The translations under genes and the position numbers were made by a program. From an uncultured Umboniibacter sp. (lineage in GTDB: Bacteria > Pseudomonadota > Gammaproteobacteria > Pseudomonadales > DSM-25080): DNA of 64,000 nucleotides. The notes beneath the pieces were generated by a model, which was not told the DNA's origin, searched no databases, and saw only the letters and a program-made list of their open reading frames with translations. Positions 24,590-35,019 of this stretch are shown here, one piece after another (the first letter of the stretch is position 1; every line of letters begins with the position of its first letter). The DNA is taken from contig NZ_CANMGY010000003.1 of NCBI RefSeq assembly GCF_947497555.1, positions 1 through 64,000 of the forward strand, written 5' to 3'.

Positions 24590-25885
24590 TTAGTTTTGTA
24601 GTACCGGAGACCATGCTGGTTCGCGTATATCACCAGCAGTTCCGGGGAGTTTCACGCGAACTCCACCGTCAATTGCTACCGTTGATAGAATCCCCTTATC
24701 CCCATCTCGTGTAGCATACATCACTACTCGGCCGTTTGGAGCAATCGTAGGTGATTCATCCAAAGATGTCTCGGTAAGTACATGTACTCGTCGAGTTGCC
24801 AAGTCTTGCGCCGCGATCTTAAAAACACCATTTTCTCGGTGCACCATCACCAGATATTTCCCATCTGGAGATATGCGTCCACGGGCATTGTAATCTCCTG
24901 TAAAGGTTAAGCGCTCTAGGCGACCTGAATCAAGTAAAATCTTGTATATTTGTGGTCTACCACCTCGATTTGAGGTAAAGATCAATGAATTATTGTCGAT
25001 CCACGCAGGTTCGGTATCAATTGCATAATGATGCGTGACCCTATCGAGCCTCTTAGTAGCTACATCCAGCAGGTAGATCTCAGGATCACCGTCCTTCGAC
25101 AGCACAATGGCTAATTTAGAGCCATCTGGAGACCAAGCCGGTGCACTATTTAAACCCACATAGTTCGTAAGTTGAGTCAACTCTCCAGTCAACAGGTTTT
25201 GACGATACACTCCAGGACGGCCACCATCGAAGGAAACAAAAGCCAACTCGCTACCGTCCGGTGACCAGGCCGGCGACATAATAGGGTCACGTGATCGCAT
25301 GACAGTCCGTTCACGATGGCCGTCTTGATCCGCCACGACAAGACGGAAGATGTGGTCACCGGTAGTATCTCGTTCTGCACGAATATAAGCGAGCTTCGTG
25401 CGAAATATGCCAGAAAAACCGGTCAGCTGTTCATAAATACGATTCGCTAACTCATGGCCCATGTCACGGAGATCACCTTGGCTACGCTCAATTTCGCCTG
25501 AAAGTACTAATCGACCGGCCGTCACATCATATAATGCAAAGTCGAGCGCAACACGATCGCCGCGTGGCGACATATTACCGATCACCAGATACTGTGTTCG
25601 AAGCTTACGCCAATCCGGAATATTAACCTCAGATGGAAGCGCTGGATACGCCAACATGTCAGTGCGACTGACTGGAGAGAACTCACCTGTCCGAATTAAA
25701 TCATCACTCACAACTTGAGCTACGTCGTCAGCTAATGGATAACTCCCACTCCATCCAAACGGCGAAACTGCCACACGAGTGGGATCATCTAGGCCGCGGG
25801 TAATTTCCACGATAAGGTCGGAATTTGCTGCGACCTTTGAACTCACTAATACCAAGATAAATACAAGCACTCGGCTTAACGTCAT
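24590..25885 (-). CDS. tolB: Tol-Pal system protein TolB
   Basis: Periplasmic six-bladed beta-propeller protein that shuttles between Pal and TolA. The signal peptide ends in KVAA. The N-terminal domain (about 20-165) carries the GEFSPVSR region. The propeller blades show the repeated SPAWSPDGSELAFVS and APAWSPDGSKLAIV motifs. The length of 431 equals E. coli TolB (430). The ATG overlaps the tolA stop codon (ATGA), so translation is coupled. Confidence 0.96.
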   Translation of the reverse strand: MTLSRVLVFILVLVSSKVAANSDLIVEITRGLDDPTRVAVSPFGWSGSYPLADDVAQVVSDDLIRTGEFSPVSRTDMLAYPALPSEVNIPDWRKLRTQYLVIGNMSPRGDRVALDFALYDVTAGRLVLSGEIERSQGDLRDMGHELANRIYEQLTGFSGIFRTKLAYIRAERDTTGDHIFRLVVADQDGHRERTVMRSRDPIMSPAWSPDGSELAFVSFDGGRPGVYRQNLLTGELTQLTNYVGLNSAPAWSPDGSKLAIVLSKDGDPEIYLLDVATKRLDRVTHHYAIDTEPAWIDNNSLIFTSNRGGRPQIYKILLDSGRLERLTFTGDYNARGRISPDGKYLVMVHRENGVFKIAAQDLATRRVHVLTETSLDESPTIAPNGRVVMYATRDGDKGILSTVAIDGGVRVKLPGTAGDIREPAWSPVLQN

Positions 25886-26607
25886 TTTAAATCCTCCGGC
25901 CTAAATAGCGCCAATTTATTGCGATAGTTTTTATTGAAGAATGGAGCTCCGAAATCCATTAGAAAGCTGTAGGGCGCGCCTTGCTCAATTGCGCTAATGG
26001 CAGAGCGATCAAATGCCACATCGCCGCTTGATTCTACGACTGTTGCCGCAAGCACTTCGCCATTGGGGAGAAACTGCACTCGGACAAGGACCTCCATTCC
26101 ATTGCGAGCACTGGGTGGTCGAGACCACTTTGCACCCACTTGCAGCTGAAATTTTGCATCTAAAACCTGAATCTGGGACATTTCGATTTCCGCCTCACTT
26201 TCAGCCTGACGGACTTCATCTTCCTGCTCCAACAAGCTATCGAATGAGAGTTCATCGACAAGTGGCTGACGTCGTTGAGGTTGAGTGCGAACAACTTCCG
26301 GAACGGGCTCGACTTCAGCCTCTTCAACCGGCTCTTCAATTACAGCGGGAGTTGACGTCACCGGAGCTGGCCGCGATTCTTGAGGTTGCGGCTGGCGAGT
26401 AGGTTGAGAGCTAGGCTGAATAGCTCGTTCGGGCTCAGCCTGCGGTTGTGGTGTATTAACGAGCGTTGCGGTAATCTGCTTTATCGGCTGCGATATCTGA
26501 TAGTCGATACTCTGTGTCCAGCCCCATCCTAGAAAAAGCGCAATCAAAGCATGTAAGCCAACTGCGAATACAATACTGGCCCATCGATCACTAGTTCTGC
26601 CTAACAT
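25882..26607 (-). CDS. tolA: Cell envelope integrity protein TolA, short Pro-rich form
   Basis: By position between tolR and tolB this is TolA, the inner-membrane protein that reaches to Pal/TolB using TolQR-derived energy. It has a single N-terminal membrane helix (about 13-30). A proline/glutamine/glutamate-rich stretch follows (about 45-130), with the C-terminal domain from about 150 to 241 (EVLVRVQFLPNGEV, VAFDRSAISAIEQG). It is only 241 residues, against 421 in E. coli. It lacks the long Ala/Lys/Glu helical spacer; the spacer here looks like that of TonB. The C-terminal domain also has a TonB-like pattern, so TolA/TonB family assignment rests mainly on context. Confidence 0.88.
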   Translation of the reverse strand: MLGRTSDRWASIVFAVGLHALIALFLGWGWTQSIDYQISQPIKQITATLVNTPQPQAEPERAIQPSSQPTRQPQPQESRPAPVTSTPAVIEEPVEEAEVEPVPEVVRTQPQRRQPLVDELSFDSLLEQEDEVRQAESEAEIEMSQIQVLDAKFQLQVGAKWSRPPSARNGMEVLVRVQFLPNGEVLAATVVESSGDVAFDRSAISAIEQGAPYSFLMDFGAPFFNKNYRNKLALFRPEDLK

Positions 26608-26608
26608 T

Positions 26609-27022
26609 TCAACTACGCGGTTCCGTCATAAGTCCAACACTTGAAGCGCCAGCAGCTTCTAAGGCGGCCATTGCTTCAATTACCGCTCCGTAGGCTACTG
26701 CCTTGTCTCCCTGAACCATCACTCTTATATTGGGGTTAGCACGAATCACTTTACTAACCTGTTCTCGAAGTTCGTCCGCAGAAATCTCTTTGTCTTGTTC
26801 ACCAATATTAATCCGATAGCTACCATCAGCTAATACCGCCAAGATGAGTACCTCATCTTCCTTAGCCTCTTCGGAGAGCTGCGCATTGGCTTCTGGGAGA
26901 TCAACGATAATTTCCTGCATGGCGAGGGGAGCCGTCACCATGAAAATAATCAATAAGACCAACATAACATCAATATACGGAACCACATTGATTTCTGCGA
27001 CTAATCGACGACGCCGAGCCAT
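26609..27022 (-). CDS. tolR: Tol-Pal system protein TolR
   Basis: Part of the proton-driven TolQR motor. One membrane helix (about 15-37) carries the proton-path aspartate in VVPYIDVMLVLLIIF. The periplasmic domain includes the VMVQGDKAVAYG segment. The length of 137 matches E. coli (142). It starts right at the tolQ stop codon (1-base overlap), and tolA follows after 1 bp. Confidence 0.96.
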   Translation of the reverse strand: MARRRRLVAEINVVPYIDVMLVLLIIFMVTAPLAMQEIIVDLPEANAQLSEEAKEDEVLILAVLADGSYRINIGEQDKEISADELREQVSKVIRANPNIRVMVQGDKAVAYGAVIEAMAALEAAGASSVGLMTEPRS

Positions 27023-27708
27023 CAGCTTTTCTCCGCCTGTTTTCGCGAGGTCAACAGCTGACGATGGAGTAAACTTGAGAACTCCTCCGCAAAGGTATCG
27101 TGGCGATTAATGTGACGTTCCATCTTCGCAGCATAACGGTTGTAAGCCATAACTGCTGGAATAGCCGCAAACAAACCCATAGCTGTAGCAATCAATGCTT
27201 CGGAAATTCCTGGAGCAACAGCAGCCAGCGTTGCCTGGCTTGAATCGGACAGGCCTCGAAATGAATTCATAATCCCCCAAACCGTACCAAATAGACCGAT
27301 ATAAGGGCTCGTTGACGCTACGCTCGCTAAGAATGGTAATTGCGTTTCCAAGCGGTCTTCTTCACGATTTTTCGCAATACGCATCGCTCGGCTGACACCA
27401 TTAGTAATATCATCGATTCGTGTTGCGTCAGCTCGAAGTCTCGCAAACTCATTAAATCCCGCAACGAAAATGGCCTCCATACCCACAGGTACATTAGCTT
27501 GATCAGAGGTTATCTCTGCATAGATCTTTCCGAGATCATCACCCGACCAGAACCGATTTTCGAAACTCTCGTCACTCTCAGCGAGTGCTTTAAAGTAACT
27601 CCAGCGCTGATAGATAAGAACCCAAGATGCAACGGAGGCAACTACCAAGGTGAGCATCACCATTTGCACAAGAAGACTGGCGCCACCAATCAGCCCCAAA
27701 AATGACAT
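27022..27708 (-). CDS. tolQ: Tol-Pal system protein TolQ
   Basis: Motor subunit forming the proton channel with TolR; MotA/TolQ/ExbB family. Three membrane helices are visible: about 12-36 (SLLVQMVMLTLVVASVASW), about 135-158 and about 168-190. The conserved GLFGTVWGIMNSF and the ALIATAMGLFAAIPAV stretch line the channel. I use the ATG at 27708 with GGAA seven bases upstream, giving 228 residues (E. coli 230); the GTG four codons earlier is less likely. It follows ybgC by 11 bp. Confidence 0.95.
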   Translation of the reverse strand: MSFLGLIGGASLLVQMVMLTLVVASVASWVLIYQRWSYFKALAESDESFENRFWSGDDLGKIYAEITSDQANVPVGMEAIFVAGFNEFARLRADATRIDDITNGVSRAMRIAKNREEDRLETQLPFLASVASTSPYIGLFGTVWGIMNSFRGLSDSSQATLAAVAPGISEALIATAMGLFAAIPAVMAYNRYAAKMERHINRHDTFAEEFSSLLHRQLLTSRKQAEKS

Positions 27709-27719
27709 ATCTGATTCCA

Positions 27720-28121
27720 CTATTTAACCTCTTCTTTTAATCGTGTGTATAACTCGCCATTGAGGCGTGTTGGCTTCATAGTTTGACCATGTACCGAAGC
27801 CACTTTGACTACTCCAGAACACAATAGTTCGCCGTTACGCGTCACCGTTTGCTCGAAGACCACGGTGACACGTCCCAGCTCAATCGGGCGAGCAGTGACA
27901 ACAATCGTATCATCAAGCCTAGCGGGAGCTTTATAGTCCACTTCAACACGATGGACTACAAACATACTGTCGTCCCACATCGCCGTTTTATTAAAACCGA
28001 GTGAACGCATAAACTCAGTACGCGCGCGCTCCATGAATTTAAGATAATTGACGTAGTAGACAATGCCACCCGCGTCAGTATCTTCGATATATATACGAAA
28101 TTCAGTGCTTGTACTAGCCAT
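27720..28121 (-). CDS. ybgC: Acyl-CoA thioesterase YbgC
   Basis: Hot-dog-fold thioesterase of the 4-hydroxybenzoyl-CoA thioesterase type, standard first gene of tol-pal clusters. Catalytic Asp lies in [17 protein letters not shown] near residue 15. I set the start at 28121 (133 residues, as in E. coli at 134), with GGGTG upstream; the longer frame from 28172 is nested in ruvB and not family-like. The start overlaps the ruvB stop region by 8 bp, so the ruv and tol groups are probably one transcript. It acts on short-chain or phospholipid-linked acyl-CoA/ACP; its envelope role is unclear. Confidence 0.94.
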   Translation of the reverse strand: MASTSTEFRIYIEDTDAGGIVYYVNYLKFMERARTEFMRSLGFNKTAMWDDSMFVVHRVEVDYKAPARLDDTIVVTARPIELGRVTVVFEQTVTRNGELLCSGVVKVASVHGQTMKPTRLNGELYTRLKEEVK

Positions 28122-29127
28122 TTGCACCCAACCAAGGCTTACCGAAGTGTTGATATGCCAAACGAGTCGCAATTCGACCGCGCGGAGTTCGCGTTATGTA
28201 ACCCTGCTGAATAAGGTAAGGTTCAATGACATCCTCAATGGTATCTCTTTCTTCACTAATTGCTGCCGCAAGGCTGTCTACACCTACCGGCCCACCATCA
28301 AACTTTTCGATCAAAGCCAAAAGCAGCCGGCGATCCATAGTGTCGAAGCCAGCTTGATCCACTTTTAAGGTATCGAGGGCGTCTTGAGCAGCGGCTTTAG
28401 TCGCAACGCCCTCGTGCCGAACCTCTGCAAAGTCACGAACACGTCGTAATAATCTATTCGCAATTCGTGGGGTGCCTCGCGAACGCTTAGCAATTTCATT
28501 AGCCCCTGAATCATCAATTGGCAGTTCAAAAATTCCAGCTGCTCGGGTGACAATTTGCTGAAGCTCACTTTCAGAATAAAACTCCAGGCGCTGAACGATA
28601 CCGAATCGATCGCGCAATGGTGAGGTTAGCAAGCCTGCTCGAGTTGTCGCGCCCACCAGTGTAAAGTTAGGCAAGTCTAACTTGATAGAGCGCGCTGCAG
28701 GTCCCTCGCCGATCATAATATCTAACTGAAAATCTTCCATCGCTGGATAAAGGATTTCCTCTACCACTGGTCCAAGTCGATGAATTTCGTCAATAAACAG
28801 CACATCGCCGGCTTCAAGATTCGTCATAATGGCGGCTAGATCGCCCGGTTTCTCAAGAACTGGCCCAGAGGTTGAATGCAACTGACCGTTCATCTCCGCC
28901 GCGATAATCATTGCTAAGGTCGTCTTTCCTAATCCCGGCGGCCCAAAGATAAGCGTGTGATCAAGGCACTCAGCACGAGCAGTTGCGGCCTGCATAAAAA
29001 TCGACATTTGATCGCGCACCGCCGTTTGACCAATATAGTCATTGAGGCTGCCAGGGCGAATACCCTGTTCGCTCAGTTTTTCGCTAGCAGAAGCTTCCGG
29101 CGCAACGAATCGATCCACTTCAATCAT
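28114..29127 (-). CDS. ruvB: Holliday junction branch migration ATPase RuvB
   Basis: AAA+ hexameric motor that drives branch migration with RuvA. Walker A is [11 protein letters not shown] (about 61-71), Walker B is LFIDEIHRL, sensor 1 lies in [17 protein letters not shown], and the C-terminal winged-helix domain ends in [12 protein letters not shown]. The length of 337 is normal. It lies 7 bp after ruvA. Neither this gene nor ruvCA has an obvious LexA box in the short gaps. Confidence 0.97.
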   Translation of the reverse strand: MIEVDRFVAPEASASEKLSEQGIRPGSLNDYIGQTAVRDQMSIFMQAATARAECLDHTLIFGPPGLGKTTLAMIIAAEMNGQLHSTSGPVLEKPGDLAAIMTNLEAGDVLFIDEIHRLGPVVEEILYPAMEDFQLDIMIGEGPAARSIKLDLPNFTLVGATTRAGLLTSPLRDRFGIVQRLEFYSESELQQIVTRAAGIFELPIDDSGANEIAKRSRGTPRIANRLLRRVRDFAEVRHEGVATKAAAQDALDTLKVDQAGFDTMDRRLLLALIEKFDGGPVGVDSLAAAISEERDTIEDVIEPYLIQQGYITRTPRGRIATRLAYQHFGKPWLGANG

Positions 29128-29134
29128 ATCAACC

Positions 29135-29752
29135 TCACTTGCTCAGCGTTTTCAATGCAGCGCGGATCAAATCCTGACTGCGGCTGTAATCACCTAGTTT
29201 CCATGCGGCCGAAACCATCTTTTCGGCATCTGACTTCTTATACCCTAAAGCAATTAATGCGCCTTCTGCTTCCTCTATCATGGTATCACCTGAAACGCTT
29301 TGCGCGGTACTTGATACACTGACCTTCGTGGCTCCATCGGCGGAAGCAAAGGCAGCTAATTTGTCGCGTAATTCGATAATTAAGCGCTCCGCAGTCTTCT
29401 TGCCAACACCCGGTATCTTTACTAACCGAGCAACTTGGTTTTCATTGACGCTTCGAATGAGCTCATCCGTCGTTAACGTCGACATCATGGCAATGGCCAT
29501 CTTAGGGCCGACACCATTAACCTTAATCAACGTTCGAAAAAAGTCTCGTGATTTGCCATCGTAGAAACCAAATAACAACTGAGCATCTTCTCGAACAACA
29601 AAATGACAATATAGCTGAACTTGACTACCTAATTCGGGTAACTCATAAAAGGTGGTCATAGGCACTTCAATTTCGTAGCCCAAACCGCCAGCCTCTACGA
29701 CCACCGTTGGTGCTGACTTTAACAGGAGCTCACCACGAATCAATGCAATCAT
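29135..29752 (-). CDS. ruvA: Holliday junction DNA helicase subunit RuvA
   Basis: RuvA tetramers bind four-way junctions and load RuvB. An OB-fold domain (about 1-62) leads into two helix-hairpin-helix motifs ([14 protein letters not shown] and [20 protein letters not shown], about 70-130). A flexible linker and the RuvB-binding domain III (about 155-205, [20 protein letters not shown]) follow. The length of 205 is normal. It is 9 bp from ruvC. Confidence 0.97.
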   Translation of the reverse strand: MIALIRGELLLKSAPTVVVEAGGLGYEIEVPMTTFYELPELGSQVQLYCHFVVREDAQLLFGFYDGKSRDFFRTLIKVNGVGPKMAIAMMSTLTTDELIRSVNENQVARLVKIPGVGKKTAERLIIELRDKLAAFASADGATKVSVSSTAQSVSGDTMIEEAEGALIALGYKKSDAEKMVSAAWKLGDYSRSQDLIRAALKTLSK

Positions 29753-29761
29753 TTATTACCT

Positions 29762-30286
29762 CTAGTTCCGAAGACGGCCACGACTAAATCGCCCCGCGCC
29801 AGTGGATGCGACAACACCCGTATTAAAATGAACGTGACAAAGCGCCACCGCTAAGGCATCCGCTGCATCTTCCTGGGGTCGACCAGGCAGCTTAAGCTGA
29901 CGAGCTACCATGTGCTGAACACTTGTTTTGTCGGCATTACCGCTACCCGCCACAATCTGCTTTACTTTTCTGGCCTCGTATTCGAAAACCGGCAAACTCT
30001 GCTGCCCTGCAGCCACCATTATAGCTCCACGAGCATGCCCTAGCTTCAACGCTGACATAGCGTTTTTACTCATAAAAATATCCTCAACGGCGACCTCATT
30101 AGGTTGGTATTCTGACATGACCGTAACAAGGGATTCGAATAGGATATTGAGTCGCTCAGCGAGCGGCGCATCGGTAGGTAGTTTAACCACGCCGCTACCA
30201 ACGTAAACGGGCTTCCGACCATCAAGGCGGATAACGCCAAAACCTGTTTTACGTGACCCAGGGTCAATGCCCAAGATAATCGACAT
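29762..30286 (-). CDS. ruvC: Crossover junction endodeoxyribonuclease RuvC
   Basis: Resolves Holliday junctions by paired nicks. The RNase H-like acidic residues are visible: Asp8 in LGIDPGSRKTG, Glu in VAVEDIFM (about 68), and the Asp pair in EDAADALAVALCH (about 140-143). The length of 174 is typical. It is first in the ruvC-ruvA-ruvB-ybgC-tol series and lies after the yebC terminator. Confidence 0.97.
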   Translation of the reverse strand: MSIILGIDPGSRKTGFGVIRLDGRKPVYVGSGVVKLPTDAPLAERLNILFESLVTVMSEYQPNEVAVEDIFMSKNAMSALKLGHARGAIMVAAGQQSLPVFEYEARKVKQIVAGSGNADKTSVQHMVARQLKLPGRPQEDAADALAVALCHVHFNTGVVASTGAGRFSRGRLRN

Positions 30287-30333
30287 AACTGTTTATTTAT
30301 CCAGTTCTTATTGTTATTTGAAGTGTACCACAG

Positions 30334-30367
30334 ACAAAAAAAAGGTCGACCTCTAGGCCGACCTTTT
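30334..30367 (-). terminator. Rho-independent terminator after yebC
   Basis: On the minus strand AAAAGGTCG/CGACCTTTT (9-bp stem, with a short inner stem) is followed by a run of eight T. It lies 25 bp after the yebC stop codon and separates aspS-yebC from the ruv/tol genes. Confidence 0.9.
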
Positions 30368-30391
30368 CAGTGAACCAATGACCTCGTGGAT

Positions 30392-31123
30392 TCAGGCATC
30401 CTCGAGCTGGCTAAAATCAGCATTACTATAGACGTTCTGAACATCATCGAGATCTTCCAACGCATCAATCATTGCCAGCACCTTCTCGGCCGCCTCCGCA
30501 TCCAGCTCAACCTGAGTAGCTGGTACCATCTCAACGTCGGCCGAAGCAATACTCAGACCTGCCAGCTGCAGGGCTTCGCGAACAGCGAGTAGTTCAGTCC
30601 AATCACAACTTACTTCAATGGCATCTTCAACCAGCTCTACATCGTCAGCACCGTGCTCTAATGCAAGTTCCATGACTGCATCTTCGTCGGTACTGGTGAC
30701 CCAAATCTTACCCTGGCGAGAAAATAAATAGGCTACCGAGCCATCAGTGCCCAAACTACCACCTCGTTTGGAGAAGCAATGGCGAACTTCAGCAACGGTT
30801 CGGTTGCGATTATCCGTCATCGTCTCAACAAGCACGGCAACGCCACCTGGCGCATAACCTTCGTAGCGAATTTCATCGTAATTATCGCCCTCGGCATTAC
30901 CCGCACCGCGAGCAATCGCCTTGTCGATCGTATCGCGCTTCATATTTGCGCCGAGCGCTTTGTCTACTGCGGCACGAAGACGAGGATTGTCGTCCGGTAT
31001 TGGCCCACCTGCGCGCGCCGCAACAACTAGCTCACGAATCAGCTTAGTAAATACCTTTCCTCGCTTGGCATCTTGCGCCGCCTTGCGATGGCGAATGTTC
31101 GCCCACTTACTATGACCGGCCAA
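30392..31123 (-). CDS. yebC: YebC/PmpR family DNA-binding regulator
   Basis: A 243-residue YebC/TACO1-family protein. The start [14 protein letters not shown] and the [19 protein letters not shown] segment are diagnostic. Members are described as transcriptional regulators and, in newer work, as factors that ease ribosome stalling. The location between aspS and ruvC is the classical one in gammaproteobacteria. It lies 12 bp after aspS. Confidence 0.95.
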   Translation of the reverse strand: MAGHSKWANIRHRKAAQDAKRGKVFTKLIRELVVAARAGGPIPDDNPRLRAAVDKALGANMKRDTIDKAIARGAGNAEGDNYDEIRYEGYAPGGVAVLVETMTDNRNRTVAEVRHCFSKRGGSLGTDGSVAYLFSRQGKIWVTSTDEDAVMELALEHGADDVELVEDAIEVSCDWTELLAVREALQLAGLSIASADVEMVPATQVELDAEAAEKVLAMIDALEDLDDVQNVYSNADFSQLEDA

Positions 31124-31135
31124 AGCTTACCTCCG

Positions 31136-32905
31136 TTACTCGGACTCAGCTAGACGAAGGCGAATGCTCAATTCCTTGAGCTGATCGTTATCAACCGCCC
31201 CCGGTGCATCGGTCATCACACAGGCTGCAGTCTGAGTCTTCGGGAAGGCAATCACATCGCGGATGGATGATGAATCGGTCATCAGCATAATGATACGATC
31301 CAAGCCGAAGGCTAGACCGCCATGTGGCGGCGCACCATACTGAAGTGCATCAAGTAAGAAACCAAACTTCTCACGCTGCTCTTCGTCGGAAATACCTAAC
31401 AGCTTGAATACCGCTGCCTGCATGGTTTGATCGTGAATACGAATGGATCCACCACCTAATTCACAGCCATTTAGTACCATATCGTAGGCACGCGACAACG
31501 CTGATTCTGGGTTAGCCATGAGCTCTTCAGGCGAACAGGCTGGCGCGGTAAATGGATGGTGCAATGCCGTAAGACCGTGTTCAGTTTCCTCGAACATTGG
31601 GAAATCAACTACCCACATTGGCGCCCACTGACAGGTATACAAATTAAGGTCTTCACCTAACTTACAACGCAGTGCGCCCAGCGCCTCGGAGACTACCTTT
31701 GCGGTATCAGATCCGAAGAAAATAAGATCTCCAGTTTCAGCACCTACGCGCTCTAGGATGGCCTTACGTGTATCAAGGTCAAGGAACTTAACGATGGGCG
31801 ACTGCAAACCGCCGTCCAAATCATCAACGTCATTAACTTTTATGTACGCTAGGCCACGAGCACCATAGATGGATACAAACTTGGTGTAGTCGTCAATCTG
31901 CTTCCGTGTTAACAGGCTGTTACCTTTTGGTAATTTCAGTGCGGTAACTCGTCCTTTAGGATCATTTGCTGGGCCTGAGAACACTTTGAAATCAACGCTC
32001 GCCATAATATCTTTGATTTCCACTAGCTCGAGAGGGATACGAAGATCTGGCTTATCGGAACCATATTTATCCATCGCCTCAGCAAAAGGCATACGCGGGA
32101 AATCACCGAGTTCAACGTTTAAGTGCTTGTTAAACAACCCTTTAATCATGTCCTCGGTAATCGACATAATCTGTTCTTCATCCAGGAATGAAGTTTCGAT
32201 ATCAATCTGAGTAAATTCAGGCTGACGATCAGCACGTAAGTCTTCATCGCGGAAACATTTGGCGATTTGATAGTAACGATCCATTCCCGACACCATCAGC
32301 AGCTGTTTGAATAGCTGCGGCGACTGTGGGAGTGCGAAAAACTTACCTTCGTGAGTTCGCGATGGGACTAAGTAATCGCGCGCACCCTCAGGGGTGGCAC
32401 GAGTTAGAATTGGCGTCTCGATGTCGAGGAAGCCTTCGTCATCTAGATAGTTACGAATATCGGTAGTCACCTTCGAACGAAGCTGCAGATTACGAGCAAT
32501 TTCCGGGCGACGAAGGTCAAGGTAGCGGTACTTCAGACGAACATCTTCGCCCACATTGGTATAACCGTCTAACTGGAATGGAACTGGCGCCGAAGCGTTA
32601 AGAATTTCAACCTGATAACCGTAAACCTCGATTTCGCCTGTTGCCATATTGCTATTGACGAGCCCTGCATCGCGAGCACGAACCTTACCGGTAACCTTCA
32701 ATACATACTCGGCACGAACCTTATCCGCGGTGGCAAAATGTTCGCCAGCGTCAGGATCAATCACTACCTGAGCGATACCATCCCGATCGCGAAGATCGAT
32801 AAAAATAACACCACCATGATCTCGACGGCTATCTACCCAACCGCACAGAGTAACTTCTTGGTCTACATGTTCTTTGCGGAGCTCACCGCAGTATATTGTT
32901 CGCAT
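31136..32905 (-). CDS. aspS: Aspartate--tRNA ligase
   Basis: Class II aminoacyl-tRNA synthetase charging tRNA-Asp. An N-terminal OB-fold anticodon-binding domain (about 1-110, [19 protein letters not shown]) is followed by the catalytic core with motif 2 ([20 protein letters not shown]) and the bacterial GAD insertion. Motif 3 is [12 protein letters not shown] near residue 530. The length of 589 is that of bacterial AspRS (E. coli 590). It is first in the aspS-yebC unit. Confidence 0.97.
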   Translation of the reverse strand: MRTIYCGELRKEHVDQEVTLCGWVDSRRDHGGVIFIDLRDRDGIAQVVIDPDAGEHFATADKVRAEYVLKVTGKVRARDAGLVNSNMATGEIEVYGYQVEILNASAPVPFQLDGYTNVGEDVRLKYRYLDLRRPEIARNLQLRSKVTTDIRNYLDDEGFLDIETPILTRATPEGARDYLVPSRTHEGKFFALPQSPQLFKQLLMVSGMDRYYQIAKCFRDEDLRADRQPEFTQIDIETSFLDEEQIMSITEDMIKGLFNKHLNVELGDFPRMPFAEAMDKYGSDKPDLRIPLELVEIKDIMASVDFKVFSGPANDPKGRVTALKLPKGNSLLTRKQIDDYTKFVSIYGARGLAYIKVNDVDDLDGGLQSPIVKFLDLDTRKAILERVGAETGDLIFFGSDTAKVVSEALGALRCKLGEDLNLYTCQWAPMWVVDFPMFEETEHGLTALHHPFTAPACSPEELMANPESALSRAYDMVLNGCELGGGSIRIHDQTMQAAVFKLLGISDEEQREKFGFLLDALQYGAPPHGGLAFGLDRIIMLMTDSSSIRDVIAFPKTQTAACVMTDAPGAVDNDQLKELSIRLRLAESE

Positions 32906-33294
32906 TACGACATTCCCAACTCATGGTTAGCGAACTCTGTTGAGGCAGAGTGCGCCGGATAACTAAAATAGTGACGGGTGAATTATACCTGTCATACGTG
33001 CTATTTCCGCTAGGGGCTGGTTGAGCTCATACAGGGCGAAAACAGGCGCCAGTTCATGGCGAACGGCGACTTTTAACTCAAGCGCTTTTTGGGCTGGAGC
33101 AAACCGATTATAAACCGCAGGGGGTTTGCGATAGCACAGTGAAACTTCACCACCATCGCACGGGTCGAGAACTATATCATAGACAAGCTACGCCGATAAC
33201 ATTAATCCATGCATTTTTTCCGCTTTTTACCTACAATAGCGGCTAATCAGATTTACGAATCAAAACCCATTGCGAACCAGCGAGAGATTTATTC
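32906..33294. other. 389-bp divergent gap between aspS and proS
   Basis: The two promoter regions must lie here. A TACAAT at 33232-33237 is a possible -10 for proS, without a clear -35. The minus strand also contains a frame open for 74 codons without a start codon, listed separately. I see no tRNA, riboswitch or strong hairpin. Confidence 0.5.
32963..33187 (-). pseudogene. Open frame without start codon, possible gene remnant
   Basis: Between an in-frame TAG (33188-33190) and a TAG stop (32963-32965) the minus strand is open for 74 codons with a protein-like composition (for example RHELAPVFALYELNQPLAE). No ATG, GTG or TTG is present except a late ATG 10 codons before the end. Directly upstream of the TAG, in the same frame, stands an ATG followed by seven codons. 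A single nonsense change could thus have inactivated an 83-codon gene. Chance openness is also plausible for this length. I recognise no family. Confidence 0.2.
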
Positions 33295-35019
33295 ATGCGC
33301 GCCAGTCAGTTCCTACTATCAACGCTAAAAGAAACCCCGGCCGATGCCGAGGTGATCAGCCATCAACTTATGCTTCGTGCTGGCCTCATTCGCCGCCTCG
33401 CTAGCGGTTTGTATAACTGGACTCCAACAGGTATTCGCGTACTAAGAAAAGTTGAGCAAGTGGTCCGTGACGAGATGACTAAAGCGGGTGCCATGGAAAT
33501 GCTAATGCCGGTGGTTCAACCCGCCGAACTCTGGAACGAGTCCGGCCGCTGGGAGCAGTATGGGCCGGAACTGGCTCGCCTTAAGGATCGTCATGGTCGT
33601 GAGTTCTGCCTAGGGCCTACACATGAAGAGGTCGTTACCGACTTTGTTCGCAACGAAATCAGCTCCTACAAGCAACTGCCACTTAGTCTGTTTCAAATTC
33701 AGACCAAATTCCGCGATGAGATCCGTCCGCGATTCGGCGTGATGCGTTCACGTGAATTTATCATGAAGGACGCCTACTCCTTCCACGCCAACCAAGAGAG
33801 CTTGCAACAGACCTACGAAGCGATGTATCAAGCTTACAGCAATATCTTCTCGCGCCTCGGCCTGAACTTCCGTGCGGTACTCGCCGACACAGGTTCCATT
33901 GGCGGCAGCGCCTCGCACGAATTCCATGTCTTAGCGGGATCGGGTGAAGATGACATTGCCTTCTCTGACAGCTCTGACTTCGCGGCTAATGTAGAACTTG
34001 CCGAGGCCTTAGCGATTGGTGAAAGAGCCGCTGCCGCTGCAGCCCTTGACAAGATCGCCACCCCGGGCGCGCGCTCGGTTGACGATGTGGCCCAGCAGCT
34101 CAATTGCCAGCCCGCTGAGATTGCAAAAACACTGATTGTTCAAGGTACTCACGATGAAGACGGCAATTATAGCTTCGTCGCACTCGTCCTCCGCGGTGAT
34201 CATACCTTGAACGAATTAAAGGCTGAAAAGCATTCAGCGGTTCATGCTCCGCTAACCTTCGCAACGGAAGAGGAAGTCCTCGCCGCCACGGGCGCAAATC
34301 CGGGATCAGTCGGACCGATTGAACTAACGCTAACCGTCCTTTGTGATCGCTCTGCCGACCGTATGAGCAACTTCTACTGTGGCGCGAATGAAAATGGCCA
34401 TCACTTAGCCAATGTTAATTGGGACCGCGATGTTAACGCAGCAGAAGTAGTTGACCTTCGCAATGTTGAAGCGGGCGACCCAAGCCCCTGTGGTGAAGGT
34501 AAAATCGTTGTCAAACGAGGTATTGAAGTAGGCCATATCTTCCAGCTGGGAGACAAATATTCGCAAGCCCTCAATTGCTCGGTACTAAATGAAAACGGCA
34601 AGGACCAAGTAGTGACCATGGGTTGCTACGGTATTGGCATCACCCGTGTTGTGGCGTCAGCGATTGAGCAAAACTACGATGATAACGGCATTAAATGGCC
34701 AGCCGCGCTAGCACCTTTCCAGGTGGCGATCGCTCCGATTAATTATCACAAGAGTGAGAAGGTGGCAGCTGTCTGTGATGAGCTGTACCAACAACTCACG
34801 GCAGCGGGCGTTGAAGTACTGCTAATGGATGCCGAAAAGGCTCGCTTGGGCGGCATTCTGGCCGACATCGAATTAGTAGGCATCACTCATCGAGTCGTCA
34901 TCGGTGACCGCGGTTTGGATTCTGGTGAAATAGAATATCGCCATCGCCACGCTAGCGAAAATGAGTCCCTAGCTGCTGATAATTTATTGACCGAATTGCT
35001 TACCCGTGTCAACGGCTAG
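33295..35019 (+). CDS. proS: Proline--tRNA ligase
   Basis: Class II synthetase charging tRNA-Pro, of the bacterial type with an inserted editing domain. The core begins [15 protein letters not shown]; motif 2 ([25 protein letters not shown]) lies near 140-165. The INS editing domain occupies about 225-405, and motif 3 is the [18 protein letters not shown] stretch (about 443-460). The anticodon-binding domain ends the protein. The length of 574 is normal. The following lytic transglycosylase gene begins inside its last 14 bases. Confidence 0.97.
   Translation: MRASQFLLSTLKETPADAEVISHQLMLRAGLIRRLASGLYNWTPTGIRVLRKVEQVVRDEMTKAGAMEMLMPVVQPAELWNESGRWEQYGPELARLKDRHGREFCLGPTHEEVVTDFVRNEISSYKQLPLSLFQIQTKFRDEIRPRFGVMRSREFIMKDAYSFHANQESLQQTYEAMYQAYSNIFSRLGLNFRAVLADTGSIGGSASHEFHVLAGSGEDDIAFSDSSDFAANVELAEALAIGERAAAAAALDKIATPGARSVDDVAQQLNCQPAEIAKTLIVQGTHDEDGNYSFVALVLRGDHTLNELKAEKHSAVHAPLTFATEEEVLAATGANPGSVGPIELTLTVLCDRSADRMSNFYCGANENGHHLANVNWDRDVNAAEVVDLRNVEAGDPSPCGEGKIVVKRGIEVGHIFQLGDKYSQALNCSVLNENGKDQVVTMGCYGIGITRVVASAIEQNYDDNGIKWPAALAPFQVAIAPINYHKSEKVAAVCDELYQQLTAAGVEVLLMDAEKARLGGILADIELVGITHRVVIGDRGLDSGEIEYRHRHASENESLAADNLLTELLTRVNG

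Noticed and set aside
26013-26402. 129-codon plus-strand frame opposite tolA
   Set aside because: Shadow of the Pro/Gln/Glu-rich TolA spacer; no ribosome binding site or family pattern.
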